In this document: positions 1-7,800 of the stretch, piece after piece
Position numbering within the stretch: the stretch's first letter is position 1
Layout of the letters: the number at the start of each line of letters is the position of its first letter
DNA from: JBELMB01 sp042088665
Lineage (GTDB): Bacteria; Pseudomonadota; Alphaproteobacteria; Rhodobacterales; Rhodobacteraceae
Assembly (NCBI GenBank): GCA_042088665.1
Contig: JBELMB010000105.1
Span: 1-18,065, forward strand
DNA length: 18,065 bases
Reading direction: 5' to 3'
Position numbers and translations under genes: made by a program
The notes under the pieces: model-generated
What the model saw: the letters and a program-made list of their open reading frames with translations, nothing else
Database searches by the model: none
Told to the model about the DNA's origin: nothing

Positions 1-645
1 ATCTGCCTGTCCGAGGCCAAGCAGACGATCCCGCATTTCTACCTGCGCCGTGACATTCGCCTTGATGCGCTGTTGGACACGCGCGCCCAGATCAACGCGC
101 AGCTGAGCGCGGGCGGGGCAAAGCTCAGCGTGAATGACTTTGTCATCAAGGCCTGCGCCCTCGCGCTTCAGGATGTGCCCGCCGCCAATGCGGTCTGGGC
201 CGGGGACCGGATCCTTCAGATGGTTGCCTCTGACGTGGCGGTGGCCGTGGCTGTGGACGGTGGGCTTTTCACGCCCGTTCTGAAAGACGCGCACCAAAAG
301 CGGCTCTTGGCGCTGTCAACGGAAATGAAGGATCTCGCGGCCCGCGCGCGCGACCGCAAGCTTGCCCCGCAGGAGTATCAAGGCGGCAGCTTTGCCATTT
401 CCAATCTCGGCATGTTCGGGATCGAGAGTTTCGACGCGGTGATCAACCCGCCCCATGGCGCGATCCTCGCCGTGGGGGCGGGCGTCAAGAAGCCGGTCGT
501 GACCGCTGATGGCGACCTTGCCGTGGCGACGGTCATGAGCGTGACGCTCAGCGCGGATCACCGGGTGATTGATGGGGCCTTGGGGGCGCAGCTGCTGTCC
601 GCAATCAAGGGCCATCTGGAGGCACCGCTGGCCATGCTTGTGTGA
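1..645 (+). CDS. pdhC: Pyruvate dehydrogenase complex E2 (dihydrolipoyl acetyltransferase), C-terminal part
   Basis: The frame is open from the first base, so only the last 214 residues are visible. They form the catalytic acyltransferase domain of a 2-oxo acid dehydrogenase E2. This domain transfers the acetyl group from the lipoyl arm to CoA in the cytoplasmic complex that links glycolysis to the TCA cycle. The end carries the family active-site motif DHRVIDG with the catalytic histidine. It is preceded by FAISNLGMFGI and INPPHGAILAVGAG, which fit pyruvate-type E2 better than the 2-oxoglutarate or branched-chain forms. The lipoyl and E1/E3-binding domains must lie before the window. The gene points at the minus-strand genes that follow (convergent). 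The family is very secure; the exact complex is somewhat less so. Confidence 0.93.
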   Translation: MCLSEAKQTIPHFYLRRDIRLDALLDTRAQINAQLSAGGAKLSVNDFVIKACALALQDVPAANAVWAGDRILQMVASDVAVAVAVDGGLFTPVLKDAHQKRLLALSTEMKDLAARARDRKLAPQEYQGGSFAISNLGMFGIESFDAVINPPHGAILAVGAGVKKPVVTADGDLAVATVMSVTLSADHRVIDGALGAQLLSAIKGHLEAPLAMLV

Positions 646-702
646 GTTGATCCCGCTGGATCGGGGGCGCGATCTACGGCCCGAGCTTGACAATATCAGC
701 GC

Positions 703-796
703 TTGCAGCGAACGCGCCTCAAGCGAATTTTTCGCTGCAATTACATAGGTCTCGCAGCCTCTTCTTATGCACCCCCGCCACTAAACCGGCGAGGGG
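703..796. terminator. Hairpins in the convergent intergenic region
   Basis: Bases 646-816 lie between two converging genes and hold no ORF I believe. Two inverted repeats are visible. One has 9-base arms TTGCAGCGA (703-711) and TCGCTGCAA (732-740), with a shorter AGCGAA/TTCGCT hairpin nested inside it (722-736). The other has a GC-rich stem, 772-779 with 88-96 offset to 788-796, with one bulged base. Neither is followed by a strong T-run in its direction of transcription. A bidirectional terminator function is inferred from position rather than from a textbook terminator. Confidence 0.4.
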
Positions 797-816
797 CCAA
801 GCATGAGCGGATGCCG

Positions 817-1560
817 TCAGTAGCACATCACGGCGATAATCTCGCATTTGACGTCGTTGTTGCCCTGATGCGTGTAAATGCAATGGGGGCCCTCGGAGCT
901 TTGCAGAACGCCTTGTTCGTTGCGCAACGTCTCATCAAGGAGATCGAACGCGAGGTTTTCAGCATGAAAATGGGAATTGTTGCCCTGCGCTTCGGCGGTC
1001 AGCGTATGCGTGGTGCAACCACGCGTGCCGCCGCTGTTGCCATTGTAGCCACCGCCGCTGTTGCCATTGTAGCCACCACCGCTGTTGTTACCGTAGTTGT
1101 TGTTGGGCGGCTGGGGCGCTTGCCCGCCGTAGTCAAAGCTGGCCTGTGCGGACCAGCTGCCCATGTCGCCGCATTCGATCCCGTCGAGATAGAAGAAATC
1201 GTCACTGCGGCCATCCCAGGTCATGGTGACCTCTCCCCATGCCCGGTTGGGATTGCCGAAGCTGTCGGTGATGTTGTTGCGGCACGTCGGGTGCACCCCG
1301 TGATCGAGGAATGTCACGTAGTAGCCAAAATAGGTACCGTTGGACCAGTCACCGCGCCCGCCGCGCGGGTTCTCGATGAACAGCGTCACCGCGCCGTCGG
1401 CACCGGACCAGTCCCAGACGGTTTCGGTACCCAGAACTTCTGTAAATTGCAGGGTTCCAAGGTAGTTGCCGTCAAAATCCGAAACATTGTAGGACCCGTC
1501 GGCCGCAGCAAGGTTGGCCGCAGCCAGCAGGGCCGCGGAAAGCGGAGCGAGAAGGCGCAT
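817..1560 (-). CDS. Secreted Gly/Asn-repeat protein of unknown function
   Basis: This 247-residue protein is not one I recognise. The N-terminus (MRLLAPLSAALLAAANLAAAD) is a Sec-type signal peptide with probable cleavage near residue 20, so the product is likely periplasmic or extracellular. The mature part has an aromatic- and Asp-rich region (about 25-145), then a low-complexity Gly/Asn/Tyr/Ser linker with 8-residue repeats of the GGGYNGNS type (about 153-178). A C-terminal domain of about 65 residues follows. Six cysteines (about 93, 130, 182, 227, 239, 246) suggest up to three disulfides, as expected for an exported protein. An AAGGAAA ribosome site about 7 bases upstream supports this ATG. 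It has its own 5' region and does not look like part of the GTA operon. Confidence 0.75.
   Translation of the reverse strand: MRLLAPLSAALLAAANLAAADGSYNVSDFDGNYLGTLQFTEVLGTETVWDWSGADGAVTLFIENPRGGRGDWSNGTYFGYYVTFLDHGVHPTCRNNITDSFGNPNRAWGEVTMTWDGRSDDFFYLDGIECGDMGSWSAQASFDYGGQAPQPPNNNYGNNSGGGYNGNSGGGYNGNSGGTRGCTTHTLTAEAQGNNSHFHAENLAFDLLDETLRNEQGVLQSSEGPHCIYTHQGNNDVKCEIIAVMCY
1028..1099 (-). repeat. 24-base tandem repeat inside the secreted-protein gene
   Basis: There are two identical 24-base units (1028-1051 and 1052-1075) followed by a degenerate third (1076-1099). The length is in frame, so each unit encodes eight Gly/Asn/Ser/Tyr residues of the linker. Identity at DNA level in the first two copies points to recent duplication and makes the array a candidate for copy-number variation between strains. 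Confidence 0.85.
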
Positions 1561-1579
1561 GATATATTTCCTTGTGGCA

Positions 1580-1600
1580 ACCCGCTTTCATGAAGCGGGT
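1580..1600 (-). promoter_or_regulatory. Hairpin in the leader of the secreted-protein gene
   Basis: A perfect inverted repeat with arms ACCCGCTT and AAGCGGGT and a 5-base loop sits 20 bases before the start codon at 1560, just upstream of the AAGGAAA ribosome site. On the transcript it would be a stable stem in the 5' leader; on DNA it could be an operator. The rest of the 313-base gap 1561-1873 shows no gene I can support. I could not pick a convincing promoter. Confidence 0.4.
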
Positions 1601-1873
1601 CTGATGAATGTCTTGGCGCCCTGTTGAAGGGTCGTTCACGAAGTGTCCGCTCGCACCGCACCGATGTGTCAGACTAGTCCGCGCCGGGCGTATTTTCCAA
1701 GAAGTTTAGGAGCCTGCGCGGAACAAAAGCGCTCTTTTCACACGCCAAAGTTGTCATCACTTGTCTTGATCGTCCCACTGCGCGTTCAAAACGACGCTTG
1801 TGCAGATCCGCGTTGTGGCCTCACTGCGAAGAACACCCCTGCAGGCGCAGGGATGCCCTGTCACCCCAAGGGG

Positions 1874-3277
1874 TTATTGGTCGAGTTCGACGCCTTTCGT
1901 CTCCAGCCCGTCATCGACCTGCGCATCGGTGAGCGTCAGACTGCCACGGCCTTCGCCGTCCTGAGTGGTTTCCATGCCGCCCTTGTTGAACTGCGTGCGG
2001 ACGCGCAGCGCCTCAACCGTGAGATCGCCTGCGTCTTCTTCTTCGAAGACCACACCGACACCGCCGTTGCCGTCGGCGATCACGCTGACCAACGCGCCAA
2101 ACACGGAACCGGGTCCGGATTCAGAGCTCTTGTAGGCGTCGTCGGTGTTGTCGCGCGCCACGGTGCCCACGAGAGTCAGGGCGATGTCGCCCGCGTCTTC
2201 CTCATCGAAATCGAGCCCCTCGTCGAGATTGCCGATGACGCCGCTGCGCTCCAGCACCGCATGGATGCCGCCCGCGCCCGCCTCATCCACGTCAAAGCCG
2301 TCGTCGAGGTCGATGGCGAACGCGTAGGCCGCAACGCTGCCATCCGCGTGGCTGTCCACGACCCTTTCGATGCAGCGGTCGTCGGGCGTGCCGGTCACAG
2401 GGCCCGGGATGTCATCCGGCATCCGTTCGCCCGCCTCGAACTCTGCTTCGGGTGCTTCGGGCATGAAGCCAAACAGCAGGTCCGGCGCGCAATAATCGCC
2501 GTTCATCTCAAAGGCTGAACCGGTGACGCGGGCGATGACGCTGCCCGCCTGCCCTTCGTCCAGTTCCACGCCGTCCGCGCCGACCTGCGCAAAGCGAGAC
2601 GACGTGGCAAAGAAGTGGATGTCGCCCGGTCCGCGTTCGTCAACGCGCAGCCCATCGGCGTCAAAGCGGCCCTGCCCGACGTTGAGCACTTCGGTCCCGG
2701 CCATGCGCACCACGATCGATGCCGGGGAGCCGTCGCCCGCCCCACCCCCGCCGCTGCCGCATTCATCGGCCAGCGAACAATCGGACAGATGGATGCCATG
2801 CCCCGCCACGTCCAGCACGCGCACGTTTTCGAGGTCCAGCGTCACGGTCCCGGTCTGATCGTCGCGCAGGTCGACAAAGATGCCCTTGCCCGCCGGTCCA
2901 TCGGTGTCGCCACGGTTTTCTATCGAAAACCCGCCTGGCCCCTGAAAGGACATGTTGCGGATGTAGAGATCAGCCCCCTGGCTGGCTGTCAGCAGCGTGA
3001 CATTCGCCTGGGTCATGACCTCGGTGCGGTTGCCAAAGAGGTTGAGCGGCGCAGCGCTGTCGTAGGTCAGGCCGGATTGCAGCGTGATCACCCCGTCGGT
3101 CATCACGACGATGGTCGCCGGGCGCCCCGTGGCGCTGGCCGCTTCAAAAGCGGCGCGCAGGGTGCCTTCGCCCTCATCCGAGTTGGAGGTAACGACAAAG
3201 GTCTCCTGCGCCATGGCGGACGCGCTGAACGCGGTGCCAAGGGCGAGGGCGAGGGCTGAGGTGCGAAGCGCTTGCAT
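1874..3277 (-). CDS. Secreted acidic repeat protein, predicted right-handed beta-helix
   Basis: This is a 467-residue exported protein of unknown function. The signal peptide covers residues 1-23 (cleavage after AMA, before QE). The body resembles parallel beta-helix proteins, and from residue 206 it consists of repeats exactly 27 residues long: 206-232, 233-259, then 324-350, 351-377, 378-404, 405-431 and a final degenerate copy from 432. The repeats share a pattern of D-G-hydrophobic, then D-E, then A/P-G-D/S-I/V. Residues 260-323 are a 64-residue insertion containing two cysteines (263, 302); another cysteine pair is at 167 and 173. The strong Asp/Glu content at matching positions could bind calcium, but this is inference. 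The start is supported by AGGGAG about 8 bases upstream. It lies downstream of cysE in the same direction, with a 240-base gap, so it is probably a separate unit. Confidence 0.75.
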   Translation of the reverse strand: MQALRTSALALALGTAFSASAMAQETFVVTSNSDEGEGTLRAAFEAASATGRPATIVVMTDGVITLQSGLTYDSAAPLNLFGNRTEVMTQANVTLLTASQGADLYIRNMSFQGPGGFSIENRGDTDGPAGKGIFVDLRDDQTGTVTLDLENVRVLDVAGHGIHLSDCSLADECGSGGGGAGDGSPASIVVRMAGTEVLNVGQGRFDADGLRVDERGPGDIHFFATSSRFAQVGADGVELDEGQAGSVIARVTGSAFEMNGDYCAPDLLFGFMPEAPEAEFEAGERMPDDIPGPVTGTPDDRCIERVVDSHADGSVAAYAFAIDLDDGFDVDEAGAGGIHAVLERSGVIGNLDEGLDFDEEDAGDIALTLVGTVARDNTDDAYKSSESGPGSVFGALVSVIADGNGGVGVVFEEEDAGDLTVEALRVRTQFNKGGMETTQDGEGRGSLTLTDAQVDDGLETKGVELDQ

Positions 3278-3466
3278 GGCGGGTCTCCCTGAATGGTCAG
3301 GCAGACACTACGCACAAAACGGGCGCTCTCAAGCCCCAGACGTGAAATCAACAGGGCAAGACGCGGGCGGCGAAGTGGGGCAGGCTCAGGCGGCGGGACT
3401 TGCCCGGTCGTGTGCTGCGCCCTCGGCACTGTGTTTGGAGAAATCCATTTGCCCCTGGATCCAAGC

Positions 3467-3489
3467 GGCCCGCCTAGTGCAGGCGGGCC
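3467..3489 (-). terminator. Probable terminator after cysE
   Basis: A perfect 8-base GC stem (GGCCCGCC with GGCGGGCC, 7-base loop) begins 28 bases past the cysE stop codon. It sits in the 240-base gap before the next gene. There is no clear T-run after it, so it may act only partly, or by Rho-independent pausing. Apart from this stem and the ribosome site of the next gene, I see nothing in 3278-3517. Confidence 0.55.
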
Positions 3490-3517
3490 CATGGCAGGTG
3501 GCAATTTGCGGTCCGGG

Positions 3518-4336
3518 TCAAAGACCCAGCGTATCGCCATTCAGGATCTGGTTCATTTCCATCGATGGCTGTGGGCATCCCGCTTCGCCGACGATCTTCG
3601 CGGGCACACCTGCGACGGTGGTGCAGGCAGGCACGTCCTTCAACACGACGGAACCGGCCGCAACGCGCGAGCAATTGCCCACACGGATGTTGCCAAGCAC
3701 CTTGGCGCCCGCGCCAATCAGAACGTTGTCGCCGATCTTGGGGTGACGGTCGGCGTCTTCCTTGCCGGTGCCACCCAAAGTCACCGCGTGCAACATGGAG
3801 ACATTGTCGCCCACCACGGCGGTTTCACCGATGACGATGGAATGCGCGTGGTCGATCATGATGCCGCGCCCGATGCGGGCCGCCGGATGGATGTCTATCC
3901 CGTAAACCTCGGAGCAGCGCATCTGAAAGAAGTAGGACAGATCCCGACGCCCTTCGGTCCAGAGCCAATGCGCCACACGGTACGCCTGCACAGCCTGGAA
4001 CCCCTTGAAGAAAAGAAGCGGCTGCAAGTAGCGGTGGCAGGCAGGGTCACGGTCGTAGGTCGCCGTAATATCAGCCCGCGCCGCATGCGCCAGCGCTGGT
4101 TCAGAGGTAAAAGCCTCGTCACAGATTTCACGGATGATCTGTTCTGACATCTCCGGGTTCGCCAGCTTGAGCGAGATACGATAGCTCAGCGCCCGTGCAA
4201 GCGTTGGATGGTGCAGAATCGAATAATGCACCAACCCGCCAAGCAGGGGTTCGTCGGCCACGGCCTCTTCGGCCTCCGCGGTGATGCGGGCCCAAACCGG
4301 ATCGATCTCTGTCAATTGCGCGCGTGTCTTTGCCAT
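3518..4336 (-). CDS. cysE: Serine O-acetyltransferase
   Basis: CysE makes O-acetyl-L-serine from serine and acetyl-CoA, the first step of cysteine synthesis, in the cytoplasm. The 272-residue product has the N-terminal helical serine-acetyltransferase domain (about 10-115) followed by a left-handed beta-helix of hexapeptide repeats (about 145-250). The catalytic and substrate residues known from Escherichia coli CysE are all present at a constant offset of five: D97, D148, H163 and H198 match D92, D143, H158 and H193. The frame stays open upstream to 4393. I chose the ATG at 4336 because a perfect GGAGG lies about 7 bases before it and the resulting length fits the family. The last residue is leucine rather than the isoleucine that docks into CysK in well-studied enzymes. 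It lies directly downstream of the GTA block but has its own 189-base upstream region. Confidence 0.95.
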   Translation of the reverse strand: MAKTRAQLTEIDPVWARITAEAEEAVADEPLLGGLVHYSILHHPTLARALSYRISLKLANPEMSEQIIREICDEAFTSEPALAHAARADITATYDRDPACHRYLQPLLFFKGFQAVQAYRVAHWLWTEGRRDLSYFFQMRCSEVYGIDIHPAARIGRGIMIDHAHSIVIGETAVVGDNVSMLHAVTLGGTGKEDADRHPKIGDNVLIGAGAKVLGNIRVGNCSRVAAGSVVLKDVPACTTVAGVPAKIVGEAGCPQPSMEMNQILNGDTLGL

Positions 4337-4514
4337 AAGCGCCTCCTTAAGCCCTGAGAGTTTAGCAGATAGGCGCAAAGGCGTGAAACGCAAATACGTG
4401 ATGGGAACAATTGCAGATCGCGATTGGTTTCAGGAGAGGGACTTGGGGCGTTTTCCGTCGGGTTGTTTGGGCGCATGTCGCTGTCGCAGCTTGCGCGGTT
4501 TTTGGAAAATTCCA

Positions 4515-4536
4515 CCCTGCCTGCGTCACGGCAGGG
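4515..4536 (-). terminator. Probable terminator at the end of the GTA block
   Basis: A 7-base perfect stem (CCCTGCC/GGCAGGG, 8-base loop) overlaps the last codons of the final GTA-block gene, followed on the minus strand by TGGAATTTTCC. It lies where transcription of the GTA genes should end before cysE. The T-run is short and interrupted. The remaining bases of the 4337-4525 gap must hold the cysE promoter, but I cannot point to a convincing -35/-10 pair. Confidence 0.5.
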
Positions 4537-4804
4537 CAATCAAGGCATCCAGAACATGTCTCAAACACCGCTGGTAGTCCGGATCGCCGGCATGGGCTGG
4601 CGTCCCCGTCGGATGCGCCAGAGCGGCGGCCATCAGGGTGCCATTGCCCCAATGCGGATGCGCCTTCCCGTGACGGGCGCGGTAACGGTCCGCCGCCTGA
4701 GCATTGCGCATCAGTTGTTCGGCCTGCGCCGCACGCGCCGACCGCGGCACGGGCAAAAGCGCCCGTGCCGCGGCCTGAATGTCCGCCATCAGAACAGGTC
4801 TCAT
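4526..4804 (-). CDS. Small conserved-looking protein translationally coupled to the giant baseplate gene
   Basis: This is a 92-residue product of unknown function. I placed the start at 4804 (MRPVLMADIQAAARALL) because that ATG overlaps the stop of the preceding baseplate gene as ATGA; the longer frame to 4924 lies entirely inside that gene. The protein is Ala-rich and mostly helical, without signal peptide or membrane segment. It has a central His-containing stretch (RARHGKAHPHWGNG, about 41-54) and a C-terminal helix ending in RHVLDALIAL. Its coupling and position make it the last gene of the GTA operon. It could be a particle component, an assembly factor or simply a passenger. A housekeeping role cannot be excluded. 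Confidence 0.75.
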   Translation of the reverse strand: MRPVLMADIQAAARALLPVPRSARAAQAEQLMRNAQAADRYRARHGKAHPHWGNGTLMAAALAHPTGTPAHAGDPDYQRCLRHVLDALIALP

Positions 4805-7800
4805 CCCGCCAGCGTCAAACGGGCAAACGGCCCGGGCCCGAAGCGCGCCGACACCTGCGCGACGGCAATGTCGTAGCTTCCGGTGACAGCGTCCGCTGCG
4901 CGGTTGGCGGCGGAATAGCTCCACGCCGGCGTGCTGACCTGCGCTTCGCGGATCACGCTGTCGCCCTGCATGACACGCAGGATATAGGCCTCTGTGTCTT
5001 CACCCAGCGGAGCATCGTAGAGCTCCCATGAGTCGCCATCGATCCGCGTGCGGCGGATCCAGCTGACGTCGAGCGCGCCACCGTTCTCCTGCGCCGAAAG
5101 ATGCGCAGGCCGGTAGGGACGCAGACCGTTGCCGTCAAAGGCCTGCACCGAATGGCGATAGGTCGGATCCTCATAGGGCCGCTTGGCCGGACCCACGCGG
5201 TAGTGCCGCGCCACACGCCGCTGGTTGGCGGCCAAGGCGATCTGCTGCGCGGCCCCGTTCATCAAGACCACAACCGACCCCTCCGGCCAGACATCCGGCA
5301 CAAGCGCATCGGTGCCCGCCTGTCCCCGCAATCTGTGCGATAGCATCCATTGGTCGTCGCTCAAGAGTTGCACATCGCGGAACTGGAACAACTCCCATTG
5401 CCCGGCGGACCCATCACCGATCGCCATCAGGTTGCCACCGGCAAGCAAGGCCTCGGCGCTGATCGACTCCAAAGTTCCGCTGGCCAGTCGCACCTGCAGC
5501 GGCGCTCCGGGGTCAACGAGGCCGGACCGGGCCGCCATCAGAGGCGTCTCTGTCACACCAATGATCGCCTGCGCCCCGACCAGCGTATTCAGCGCATAGT
5601 CAGCATCGGTCGGCGCGTCGAACACCGCCGCCGAGCCGGACCATGGCTGGGATGTGACCGCGATGTGCGGCGCGTGCGGGACTTCCTCGCCACTCATCAA
5701 GGGCAAATCCATGAAGACCGAGGTTAGCGGTACCGCGGGCGTAAAGGGCCGCAGCGGCGCGCCTTCTTCGGTGAACTCGGACGGCTGGAAGACACCGGGT
5801 TCGATGCGCACGGCATCGACGATCTGATGTTCCATCACCTCGACCTTGTCGACCCGCGCCAGCACCGGTCCGGACTTCGACGGCAGGCGCACGATGTCCC
5901 CCGCGCCAACGTAAAGATGCGATGGCGGCAGCGCAAAGCGCATCGTGTCCCGCGCAACCCGCGCTTCTGCCAGCCAGCGCTCTGCTGTCTGACGCCCTTC
6001 GCTGCGCGTCAGCGTCAGCGCAAGATCCGTCTCGGACACAGAGTGGGTCGCATCATCCGGCAGGATCGCCTCTTCGGAGGCGACCTGATGATCCGCATCC
6101 GCCAAGACAAAACCAAGCCGAACGCGCCCGGACATTTCTGCCTCGCTCGCGCGCACCTCTTCGAGATCCCCATCCAGTTCGTCCGAGACGGCGAGGCAGG
6201 TCGCATCGATCTCGGTTGGATCTTCGCCCGTGCGCATCTGGAAGACCAGCACGCCATCGCGTTCGATCGCGTCAAACCCATAGGCCAGCATCAGCGGTTG
6301 CAACCCACTGCGCGCATCAGAGACGCGCGGGACGGAATACCCCCGCACAAATCCCGTCAGACCGGAGGTGTCGATGTCGGTCAGCCCCACCCGCGCGCAG
6401 ATCTCTTCGACGACAGAAGCCAGTGTCCGACCGGACACGCGACCGTTCAGCCAATGCCCGGCGCGGTAGTTCGGGCCGTCGGACCAAAGTGCCTCCTGCC
6501 CGGGGAACCACGGATAGGGACGCGCGTCCCAGGCCCAGATGAAGGCCCGCGACATGTCCAGCATCGGACCACCGTACACCTCTGACGTCGGATTGTGATC
6601 CGCTTCGCTCCAATACCCCAACATCGCGCGCAGGTACTGACGTTGCAGCGTTTCGTCACGCGTCCCGTTGGAATAATGCGGCAGGCTCGATTCCGAAGAC
6701 TTCGGGTCAAGGAACTTGTTGGGCTGGTTGGTGCCCTTGTCGACAGCCGCACACCCCAGTTCGGTGAACCAGACGGGCTTCATCTGCGGGTCCCATGCGG
6801 TCGGCTCTGCCTGACGCACGCCGCCGATGCGCTCATGGTGACGCGCTCCCCACCAGTTGCGAATGTCCTTGTAGCGCCAGACCCATGGCTCTCCATGGAT
6901 ACCATCAGAGATCGGCTCCCGCCGCTGTGCTGCCCGCGCTTCGTCCGAAGGATAATACCAGTCGTAGCCTTCACCGCCTTCGATGTTGGCACGCAGATAA
7001 TCGATGTTGTGGATCATTCCCCAATCCGCATCCGCATGGTTCTCGTCATCGCGCCAGTCAGACAAGGGCATGTAGTTGTCGATCCCGATGAAATCGATAT
7101 TGGCATCGGCCCAGAGCGGGTCCAGATGAAAGTAAAGATCACCTGACCCGTCCTGTGGTTGGTAGCCAAAGTACTCCGTCCAATCCGCTGCATAGCCGAT
7201 CTTGACTTCGGCCCCCAGAATCGCCCGGCACTCGGCCGCCAAAGCCTTGAGCGCGTCCACCGCGGCAAAGCTGGAAGACCCGCGGATTTGCGTGAGGCCG
7301 CGCATCTCCGAGCCGATGCAGAAGGAATCGACCCCACCGGCAGCCGCACACAGCGCCGCCTGATGCAGGATAAAGCGGCGATAGCGCCATTCCTGCGGAC
7401 CCGTATAGGTCACGGCACCATTGGCAATCGTAAAGTCACTCGCCTGCGCCGTGCCAAAAAACGACGCCACTTCTGCATCCGCACCAGCGGTTCCGTCAGG
7501 CGACCCGGATTGCCCCGGTGCCGCGGACAAGGTGATCCGCCCGCGCCACGGCAAGACCGGTTGATCCGTCTCGCCGGTCCAAGGGTTCTCAAGCCCGTTG
7601 CCAGCCAGTTGGTCCATCAGGATGAAGGGATAGTACATAACGTCCAGCCCCTGCGCAGTCATGCGCTGAATGGCCTGGATCACGGACTGGTCGGTCGGCG
7701 TCCCACCATAGACGGAACGGTCGTCTTCCTTCGGAATCACGCCGGCCTCTGCGCGGGTTGCACCGCAAACGGTCCAGGGCATGCCGCCGTCATAGGCCAC

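Noticed and set aside
703..1593. 296-codon plus-strand frame opposite the secreted repeat protein
   Set aside because: Its valine/alanine repeats simply mirror the Gly/Asn repeat DNA of the minus-strand gene, which has a clear signal peptide and ribosome site.
4804..4924. 40-codon extension of the last GTA-block gene
   Set aside because: It is wholly inside the baseplate gene and Arg/Cys-rich; the ATGA overlap at 4804 is the natural start.
5827..6585. 252-codon plus-strand frame inside the giant baseplate gene
   Set aside because: Antisense shadow of a secure 1318-residue gene, with no ribosome site or recognisable domain.
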